From contig CM049318.1 in the NCBI GenBank assembly GCA_026874595.1, positions 54,575,250-54,639,249 on the forward strand: a stretch of DNA of 64,000 nucleotides. Direction: 5' to 3'. The translations under genes were made by a program, and so were the position numbers. Of this stretch, positions 56,053 through 64,000 are shown in pieces. Within the stretch, counting starts at the first letter, position 1. Every line of letters begins with the position of its first letter. The notes under the pieces were generated by a model. The model searched no databases, was not told where the DNA came from, and saw only the letters and a program-made list of their open reading frames with translations. Source of the stretch: Sipunculus nudus (lineage: Eukaryota > Annelida > Sipuncula > Golfingiida > Sipunculidae).

Positions 56053-58065
56053 CAGAGTTGGGTCCGAGTACTTTTAAAGTACTCTAGTACGAGTACTGAG
56101 TACTTTAAAGGTACTCGAGTACAAGGATGAGTACTTTTGCGCCTTTTTCAAAAGTACTCGAGTACGAGTACCGAGTACTCATAATATGTACTCGTGAGTA
56201 CTTAAATGAGTACTTTTTTGTAACCAAACTTGTTTAATGATGTTATTAAATTAAATATATTCTCAGAAAGTTAAAATTATTTTTATTAATGAAAACCCAG
56301 TACAAAATAATAACATATACAGTGTTGTGTTATGCTTCATCAAAATTGAGGCGAAATATAAACTCTAGGGCATATGAACAGGCCACATACAGTTGAAATA
56401 TATCAAAGCATTAACTTATTCAAGTAGACGGTCTGCATTGAAGAAACATCTGGTCTCGTAGCTCTCGAAAATATATTTCTAGCCAGGACAAGATAAACAA
56501 TTTACTAAATGTTCTTTTATGCAAATTCAAAATAGTGGTGGGAATGTTCAGAAACTACAACATAAAAAGTATCATTAAAGTTGATAAATAAAAGTAATAT
56601 TTTTAACAGAAATCTCACTGACATTGTATAAACATATAAGCATATGTTAACAATATGTAATCATATAATAATAACAATGATAACAATTATAATAATAACA
56701 ACAACCATATGTTATTATTTATATAATATCAACTTATGAATAATATGTGGCTGTAGCCTAATGAAGATATTTAATGACAACCGTTATATGCGAAAATAGT
56801 ATAAAAAAACACATCTGACAGACTGACCATGTCATTCATCATGTGTAATAATTTCTGAGTATTAACAACAGTTACGTCAGTGATTATTACAACAAAGAAT
56901 GAGGCGATAGTAATGTGTAAATAGAATATTACAGGTTTTCAAAGTTAGTAACAGTAATTTTACAATTGATAGAAAAGAAATTTGAACTAGTAATTGTTAT
57001 AGTACGCCTAGTAATAGAATAATAGCTATTACGTTTCTATTCCAACCCTGGGTTAACACATCTGATGAATTGAGTGTTTGTTTGATTAAGTTGATAGAGC
57101 ACAATGAAGTGTAGTGTAATTAGTTAATGCTGGGTGCTTTCATGGTCCAGTGGGCACTGAACAGAAGGCTTTGGCTTGAGGTTAACCCCTGGTTCTCATT
57201 GTTGATTCATTAAGTAGGCTTGGTCATTAAACATTGGAGAAGTCCTTTGTGAGCATACACAGTATGTTGGGAAGTAATTGCTGATAGTAGAGTGTGATGC
57301 TGCAGTCTATGTTGTTACAGCTACAGGGTGTATTGTCTGATATTAGCAGCTTTTCATGGGTCAATCAGTTGACGGTCAACAGATGAGTCTTAGTTGTGCC
57401 ACAGGCTGTGTACAGAGCTCATCAAAGACTGCAATTCCCACTGAAAATCTGCTAAACCTACACTCACATTTAGTTTCATATATAAATCAATTCAAGCTTG
57501 ATAAGCCCAGGCCCCAGAGTACTGCTGAATTTATGTTATGATGAATTTATTTGTATTTAATTGTGGCAAATATTAACTTTTTTTATTTTGGGATCTTTCA
57601 GAAATTAGAATAAATCTATTAAATTTTACTCAGTATGAATAAGCTTATTTAATGTTTTATTGAACACTATGTACTTATCTTGCTGGAAATATATAATGCT
57701 GTACACATGTACACATGAATTGCATGAATGTATTAATAATAAAATAGGTACTATTAAGTACTATTTAAGTACTATTATAAATGATATTATATATGTTATA
57801 TTTTTTATATATATCTTACTATAATATTCTATAATAAACTATTACTAATATAATGAATTGAGATTAAATTTTATTTAGAAAAATATGAAATACCCAAGTA
57901 CTCATGAAGTACTCATATGAGTAACGAGTACTTTCAAAGTACTCGAGTACGAGTACGAGTACTTTTGTGATTTTTAAAAAGTACTCGAGTACGAGTACTG
58001 AGTACTCAAAAAAGTACTCATGAGTACGAGTACTATGAGTAGGAGTATTTTTGGACCCAACTCTG
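56053..58065. mobile_element. hAT-type element, 2,013 bp, nested in SINE A copy 3
   Basis: Perfect 13-bp terminal inverted repeats CAGAGTTGGGTCC / GGACCCAACTCTG. They are flanked by a perfect 8-bp target duplication GTGTAGAG (56045-56052 and 58066-58073), which is diagnostic of the hAT superfamily. Both ends carry dense arrays of GAGTACTC, AAAGTACTCGAG and AGTACGAGTAC for about 150 bp, as subterminal transposase-binding repeats would. The interior is AT-rich. The longest frame is about 61 codons (57356-57541) with no transposase motif, so the element is non-autonomous. The perfect duplication and TIRs suggest a fairly young insertion. Confidence 0.92.
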
Positions 58066-58160
58066 GTGTAGAGGGCTTATCCTTGTGGATAAGACTTTGG
58101 TCAGGAGTCTTAGCACAGAAGGTGTTCAGATTGGGATCTGAAACTACAACACTATTGTAG
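58066..58160 (-). repeat. SINE family A, copy 3, head-side part
   Basis: Resumes with the duplicated GTGTAGAG, then the complement of AAGTCTTATCCACAAGG. Read on the minus strand, the head has GTAGTTTCAGATCCC in the position of box B. Confidence 0.78.
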
Positions 58161-59361
58161 TCACGAGTCCAGCGGATTAACTTATACATTACCAATCAAC
58201 AGAAATGACACCAACCTCGCCAGCCCTTTGACAATAGCTCATGTATACTCTGCTAAGAACAGGATGGTAATCTTCATTACTTCAGGTCTCTTAAGGCGGA
58301 CCGCAATGCAGAGAACTTAGCCAAAAGTTTGCATGAAACAGGTTTATTCTCCATCATAGAGGGTGACGACCTAGTTGCTTCAAATGCAAAATGCCATCTG
58401 GGCTTCCTGGTTAGACTTTGAAAACGACATGTCACTTAATGAGGCAAAGTCAAAACTCTTTTATTCCGTACACATTTTACAGCCTAAGAATCATTGAAAT
58501 CTCCCTTATAATCATTACGCAAGTCCTCCTTAAAGGGACATTATCAGGAGCAACAGGATGGCTATTCTTTCACACTATCAGTTCAGTTAAGCTTTATACA
58601 AAACAATCACAGAGCATAGTCTCAGTACCCCGCATGCGGCTGCTTAATACGTTGTTATGGCACTGCGTGTTGGTAAACACAGTCCACGTGTGGCTGTTTA
58701 CTATAATAAGGGCGCGTGTTTTATTCAACATGCATAATGTGTGATTGGGTACCTTTAAGCATTTATTGCATAACTTGTTAAAACCTGATGGCAAGATCCT
58801 GCAGAAACCTTTTATACATTTGATGTTGCCCAGAAAACTTGAACTAGAAATTTGTGTTCTCAAAGGAATTTTCTATGTGTATGATTGAGCTCTGCAACAT
58901 CTCTTATTCGATTTGTTACCCCTCTTTATTGTGCTGCGATGAGTGTTCATTAAGTTACGATGTCGTTTTTCATGTCCATCCATGCAGCCCAGGTAATCTA
59001 GAGTAACGATGTCATCAATTCTAGACAATAAATATCTTTATTCTACATTGTTAGCTGTATATTTAACATTGCCTTCTGCCTAACGCCACTTAAACTCGGA
59101 GATGTCCTTCCTGCTCTAAACAGAGTTCGTCTCTAAGAGCTAACGAAGCGGTTTTCAACTGCATTTTATCTGTTTTCTCATCTGCAGTTATCACTTCTGC
59201 CATATCTCTCCCTCTGTCTTGGCCGTTCAAATGTTGATGTATGACAATACTTGTGTCAATGTGCAGTATAATGTCTCAACCGGTCAATATCAATATCATA
59301 TCCAAACGTGAATTCCTCAGGCAGGTTGTTTTTATTTTCCTGAATGTCAGCCATAAAAAAC
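58161..59361. other. Non-coding stretch; one dispersed palindrome
   Basis: Frames of 108 (plus, 58418-58744) and 89 codons (minus) overlap each other and show no domain. The CACGTG palindrome copy 2 is at 58672-58702. Confidence 0.35.
58672..58702. repeat. GTAAACA-CACGTG-TGTTTAC palindrome, copy 2
   Basis: GTAAACACAGTCCACGTGTG followed by GCTGTTTAC parallels 48779-48807, with matching sequence on the left flank. Confidence 0.55.
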
Positions 59362-60124
59362 TGTAACACTAGGTAGCGTGAAATGTCTAGAGGAATGAAT
59401 AAAGAAGTCAGTGGGGTTTTTTAACAAATAACTATTATTTATTCTTAAAACAACCCTACCATTACAGTACACTAAATCAATACAATTACCCAGTACAATA
59501 ACAATATTACATCAAATCAATATAATCACACAGCCTAATAAACAAAGTGCACAGTACCTGGATACAGCCACTGTCACAACGATAAATCCTGTAAAATGTA
59601 TATGCCGGATGAAATTCACACAAATCCTCTCGGAGAACAACAGTCCAATGGAAAGCTCTTGTAACAATCCAGAAAGTAAACCTGAGACAGGCAGCATTAA
59701 ATTGTATAGAGTTAGTAATAGTAGAATCCCTGAAATACTGGATGATCGGACAGGTCCCACAAACTTACATAAACACATCTGTGTCCGCTGGAATCTTCTC
59801 TCCTCTCTCTCTCGGCTCTTAAACACAGTCCCCTATTTATAACTTCTTGCCCCAAGCCGAGAATTTTTCACCTCTCGAACAGCCTAAAGGATACAACACA
59901 AAACACAGCAAACACGCGTTACAGGAATCATTCAGAAGAACATCGCTGTGTCTCCACATACCAGGGTGTACACGTGAGCTCGGGCAGGCGAGAAAGCCCC
60001 AAGCTAGCATGACAATGAGAATCCAATCAGGACGGATCAAACTGAGAATGCAATACGCGGCCAGACACGGGCGCTACAACACGACTTACGCCCCTGTCAC
60101 ACAATAAAAAGGGCACCTGTAACA
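59362..60124 (-). mobile_element. Solo LTR, copy 2 (763 bp)
   Basis: Starts TGTAACACTAGG and ends CTGTAACA on the plus strand; on the minus strand TGTTACAG...TGTTACA. The minus strand carries TATAAATAGGGG at about 59831-59842, followed by a purine-rich leader (GAGAGAGAGGAGAGAAG), and AAGAATAAATAAT near the distal end as a possible polyadenylation signal. This fits an LTR of the Gypsy or BEL type. It is collinear with 12736-13523 in the same orientation. No internal region or second LTR adjoins it, and flanking 5-bp sequences do not match. Confidence 0.75.
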
Positions 60125-60294
60125 ATGTATGTAGTAATGAGTTATCACCAGGTCTGTGTGCGCAATTTAAAGGCATCCGAGTGGCTCAACAGATGACTCT
60201 TGACATATAATACAATGGTTCCTAACCCTACTGACTAGTAAGAATATAGTGACTTATCACCTGTGTTTTTAGAAAATGCTGAATCCCAATGAAT
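60125..60294. other. Short non-coding stretch
   Basis: Nothing recognised between the solo LTR and the next repeat. Confidence 0.4.
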
Positions 60295-60930
60295 AAATTA
60301 TTTCTTTTTTTTTTATCATTTGGATAGCATAATCGTATTCCCTGCCTATGAAAATTTATATCTAGAGACTAAGATTGTTTTCCTTGGTTACCTAGAAGCC
60401 GAGATATAAGCATACATCTCTACATGGCGGCCATATTTGAATCCAAGATCACTGCTATAATGAATTTGAGGAAGTGGCGCCTATCAAATTTAAAAATTAA
60501 AGTCATGAATAACACATAGACAAAGTTTTATGCTTCCATTCAAACTGTCTCATTCCCAAATATAGACCTAAGCCTCAGAAAAATAAGAAAAGAGCAAATG
60601 ATGAAATTTGGTTCAGGTAAATGGTTGCATTTGAAAGAATATTCATTATTTTTTTTTCATAATTTGGATAGCATAATTGTATTCCTCACCCATGGAAATG
60701 TATGTTTAGATACTAAGATAGTTTTCCTACGTGACCTAGAAACTAAGATATTAGCATATATGTGTTTCTACATGGAGGCCATCTTCGAATCCAGGATTGC
60801 TGCCAAAATGCATTTTTGACGAAACGGCTTCCATCAAAAATTGAAAACTAAGGCCATGAATAATACACAAAGAAAGTTAAATGCTTTTGTCTGGCATGAA
60901 TTAAAGCGGTCTCGATGAATGAATCTGTCT
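60295..60930 (-). repeat. Tandem repeat family G, two units, inverted
   Basis: Read on the minus strand the order is GCCATGAATAATAC or TTATTCATGAC, GGCGCCACTTCCTCAAA, TTGGATTCAAATATGGCCGCC, CATGTAGAGA, ATATCTCGGCTTCTAGGTAA and GGAATACGATTATGCTATCC, as in the plus-strand units at 54.1 kb. Unit starts are near 60925 and 60575. Confidence 0.75.
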
Positions 60931-61779
60931 CTCGCTGGGACAAAAAAAAAAAAAACCTGCCCATGTTACAAAGGTGTGAACTCATTCGAATAAAGAAATA
61001 TACTATAATGATCTTTATTACCTATAATATTATATATAAAGGACTGTCCCTGTGGTCGTATCCTTACACTCCAATAAAATCCGCTCAATATATTTTGCAT
61101 AAAGTTGCAAACCGACAAACCAAACAAGGGAAAAATATAACATCTAGCTCGCCACCTGGCGCAGGTATAATGAATGAAAGTTTCAGCGATACAAAATTAT
61201 ACTCCTAGCAAGGATCCAACATCATCACAAAACTTTTGGATTAACTTGGGGTTTAATTCGGTTTCAACCTAGGATGCTACTTTTTACGTCTTTGCATAAT
61301 TTCCTGCCTAAATGAAGCAATCCCTCTGTTAATATATATATATATATATATATATATCATTTCATTTCATTTAATGTTTTTCGTTCTAATTAAACGTGGT
61401 GAAGATATATATTTAGGAAGTATTCTCGTGGGCCATTTAATGACTTTCTATATTTAATGACTTTCTATATGAACAATATATTATACCAGGATATAAATTA
61501 AACCTCTTTGTGCTGGGCTAAATAAACAATTTATTGTCAACAAAAGAATTTTGAGGTTTACCGATTATCACGAAGCAGCTAGATTATGTTATAATTAATC
61601 ATTTCTGAAGAATGGATTTATGTTTGGTAATAAGATGTAAACAGGGAAATACAAAGATATTATGAGGAAATTGAACATGTAGGAAATAATGACATGAATT
61701 GGATCTAGAATAATACATTGTAGTATATTATTTTCATTTATGTCCGAATATTTCCAGGTCATTCTCTTTCTATCATTAT
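60931..61779. other. AT-rich non-coding stretch with one microsatellite
   Basis: A12 run at about 60944 and (TA)n at 61331-61357. GACTTTCTATATTTAATGA is a near-tandem duplicate at 61440-61470. No gene recognised. Confidence 0.45.
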
Positions 61780-62752
61780 CTATTCCGCATAATTCTCTTC
61801 CTCTGCCTTTCTCCTTTTCCCATCATTCTCATACTCTTCTATTTTTCTTTTCCCATCTTTCTCTTGCTCTTCCATTCTCCTTTGTCCATCATTCTCCTGT
61901 TCTTCTGTTCTCCTTTTCCCATCTTTCTCTTGCTCTTCCATTCTCCTTTTCTCATCATTCTCCTGTTCGTCTATTCTCCTTTTCCCATCATTAACTTGCT
62001 CTTCCAGTCTCCTTTTCCCATCATTCTCCTGTTCTTCTGTTCTCCTTTTCCCATCTTTCTCTTGCTCTTCTATTCTCCTTTTCTCGTCATTCTCCTGTTC
62101 GTCTATTCTCCTTTTCCCATCATTCTCCTGTTCTTCTGTTCTCCTTTTCCCATCTTTCTCTTGCTCTTCCATTCTCCTTATCTCATCATTCTCCTGTTCG
62201 TCTATTCTCCTTTTCCCATCATTCTCTTGCTCTTCCAGTCTCCTTTTCCCATCATTCTCCTGTTCTTCTGTTCTCCTTTTCCCATCTTTTTCTTGCTCTT
62301 CCATTCCCCTTTTCTCATCATTCTCCTGTTCGTCTTTTCTCCTTTTCTCATCATTCTCTTGCTCTTCCAGTCTCCTTTTCCCATCATTCTCCTGTTCTTC
62401 CATTCTCCTTTGCCCATCATTCTCCTGTTCTTCTGTTCTCCTTTTCCCATCTTTCTCTTGCTCTTCCATTCTCCTTTTCTCATCATTCTCCTGTTCGTCT
62501 ATTCTCCTTTTCCCATCATTAACTTGCTCTTCCAGTTTCCTTTTCCCATCATTCTCCTGTTCTTCTGTTCTCCTTTTCCCATCTTTCTCTTGCTCTTCTA
62601 TTCTCCTTTTCTCGTCATTCTCCTGTTCGTCTATTCTCCTTTTCCCATCATTCTCCTGTTCTTCTGTTCTCCTTTTCCAATCTTTTCCTTGCTCTTCCAT
62701 TCTCCTTATCTCATCATTCTCCTGTTCGTCTATTCTCCTTTTCTCATCATTC
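61780..62752 (-). other. Open frame of 11-residue charged repeats within array 3
   Basis: On the minus strand about 324 codons are open from the TAG near 62751 to the stop at 61780; the first ATG is at 62700 (306 residues). The repeat is EEQENDGKRRI, with I, L, M or T in the last position and DEQ or EKD variants, so each unit is one hendecad. The ORF ends AEEENYAE. Upstream the same frame continues to about 63130 but is broken by TAG codons near 62751 and 63050. I recognise no family, flanking exon or promoter. A by-product of the minisatellite is the simplest reading; a low-complexity coding exon is possible. Confidence 0.2.
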
Positions 62753-63555
62753 TATTGCTCTTCCAGTCTCCTTTTCCCATCATTCTCCTGTTCTTCTGTT
62801 CTCCTTTTCCCATCTTTCTCTTGCTCTTCCATTCCTCTTTTCTCATCATTCTCCTGTTCGTCTATTCTCCTTTTCCCATCATTCTCTTGCTCTTCCAGTC
62901 TCCTTTTCCCATCATTCCCCTGTTCTTCTGTTCTCCTTTTCCCATCTTTCTCTTGCTCTTCCATTCTCCTTTTCTCATCATCCTCCTGTACGTCTATTCT
63001 TCTTTTCCCATCATTCACGCGCTCTTCCAGTCTCCTTTTCCCATCATTCTCCTATTCTTCTATTCTACTTTTCTCATCATTCTCTTGCTCTTCTATTCTC
63101 CTTTTCCCATCATTCTTTTGCACTTTCATTCTCCTATAACATCATTCTCTTGTTCTTCTATTTTTCTTTTCCCATCCTTCTCTTGCTCTTCTATTCTCCT
63201 TTTCCCATCATTCTCTTGCTCTTCCAGTCTCCTTTTCCCATCATTCTCCTGTTCTTCTATTCTCCTTTTTCAATCATTCTCTTGCTCTTCTATTCTCCTT
63301 TTCCCAATATTATCTTGCTCTTCCATTCTCTTTTTCCCATCATCCTCTTTCTCTTCCATTCTCTATTTCAGAGCATTCTCTTGCTCTCCCACTATCCAAT
63401 TCCAATCATTATCTTGCTCTTCCATTTAATTTTATCACATCGATCTCTTGCTCTTCCACTCTCTTTTTCCCATCTGCTACTTGCTCTTTCATTCTCTATT
63501 TCCAAACAATCTCTTGCTCTCCCACTATCCATTTCCCATAATTTTTACTCTTCAA
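61780..63555. repeat. Minisatellite array 3, 33-bp unit, about 54 copies
   Basis: The plus-strand unit joins GCTCTTCCATTCTCC to TTTTCCCATCATTCTCCT and is strongly pyrimidine-biased. Four unit types cycle to give a 132-bp higher-order repeat. The central part (61.85-63.05 kb) is most homogeneous; the distal part beyond 63.13 kb is degenerate. Both strands are largely open because the unit is a multiple of three. The plus strand gives a long hydrophobic frame (61864-63429), the minus strand a charged 11-residue repeat. Confidence 0.95.
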
Positions 63556-64000
63556 TTCCCTTTTCTCATCATTTTCTTGTCTTCCACTCTCAATGTTCAC
63601 CTCATTCTTCTGTTCTTCCACCCCTAATTTCATCCTCACTCTGGTTTCTTTACTGCTCTCTCTCTCTCTCTCTCGTTTTTTTTTTTTTTATCTGTTTATT
63701 TTTCTTATGTCTATATATTCTCACAAGTTCTTGTACTTGCTTTTTCCCGTTTTTCACTTTTCTTCTTACTTCCTTAAAGCGAACTGCTATCTGATTTCTC
63801 CCTCAAGTGCCCTCTCTTAAGACTGATATCTATTCATCCACTTTGCTTCCTTATCGTTTCCTTGACGTTCTCCCTTTCCTGTCTCCCTCTTCTCAATCCT
63901 CTCGATGCCTTTCCTTTTTCTCCTGTCCCACTTTCTCCTCCCCCCTCTTTTGCCATGTTCTTTTCCCATTTGCTTTAAACCCCTATAAATGCTTCCCTTT
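63556..64000. other. Pyrimidine-rich stretch with (TC)n and T14
   Basis: A TC run at about 63657-63675 is followed by T14 (63677-63690). The remainder to the window end stays rich in CT. No gene recognised; the stretch may be an ancient extension of array 3. Confidence 0.5.

Noticed and set aside
57356-57541. 61-codon frame inside the 2-kb hAT element as a transposase remnant
   Set aside because: No RNase-H-like or hAT dimerisation motif can be recognised; it is too short to assign.
61864-63429. 521-codon plus-strand hydrophobic frame
   Set aside because: It is the pyrimidine-rich strand of the 33-bp array, read as Phe/Leu/Ile/Pro/Ser. Both strands are open because of unit composition.
1-64000. 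Telomeric or rRNA sequence
   Set aside because: No TTAGGG-type array and no recognisable rRNA core motifs were seen on either strand.

Overview
This window looks like non-coding DNA from an animal, most probably a lophotrochozoan and perhaps a mollusc. The sequence is AT-rich and full of TA, CA, GA and trinucleotide microsatellites. It carries tRNA-headed SINEs, solo LTRs, hAT-type and PIF/Harbinger-type non-autonomous DNA elements, and several repeat families that I associate from memory with bivalve and gastropod genomes, such as an element bounded by ATGCCCCCGCC/GGCGGGGGCAT. The organism call is an inference. I recognise no complete protein-coding gene, no rRNA, no functional tRNA and no CRISPR array. 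Nearly all longer open frames fall inside repeats.

Layout. 1-11 kb: microsatellites, SINE fragments, a GC-rich block beside a SINE (2.4-3.2 kb), and a miniature LTR-retrotransposon-like element with 4-bp target duplications (8.90-9.31 kb). 10.7-18.3 kb: a second SINE family, a Harbinger-type MITE with TAA duplications (11.66-12.00 kb), a solo LTR (12.74-13.52 kb), a hAT-like element with AATCGATTAC-rich ends (14.9-16.1 kb) and a third SINE family. 18.3-33 kb: mostly AT-rich unique-looking sequence with a 57-bp-arm hairpin (19.9 kb), a large diverged inverted repeat (22.4-24.8 kb), a TIR element with three internal repeats (27.8-28.4 kb), copies of an RTE-tailed short repeat, and tandem units around TA runs (30-31 kb).

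33.3-48.4 kb: two large minisatellites. One has a 30-bp unit (33.36-35.69 kb). The other has a 40/41-bp unit and covers about 8 kb (40.33-48.40 kb). Between them lie a SINE, a TA tract, a degenerate ~55-bp tandem repeat and a more GC-balanced stretch that could hold a promoter and first exon (38.88-39.25 kb, low confidence).

48.4-64 kb: further RTE-tailed repeats, a 439-bp hAT MITE (51.3 kb), a tandem repeat family present in opposite orientations at 54.1-55.0 and 60.3-60.9 kb, a 2,013-bp hAT element nested inside a SINE with an intact 8-bp target duplication (56.05-58.07 kb), a second copy of the solo LTR (59.36-60.12 kb), and a third minisatellite with a 33-bp unit (61.78-63.55 kb). The minus strand of that array reads as an 11-residue charged repeat. 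The three large arrays make up roughly a fifth of the window. The items most worth checking are the nested hAT, the pair of hAT-like elements with shared ends but different subterminal motifs, the miniature LTR element, and the arrays whose unit length preserves a reading frame. I found no convincing new gene system.
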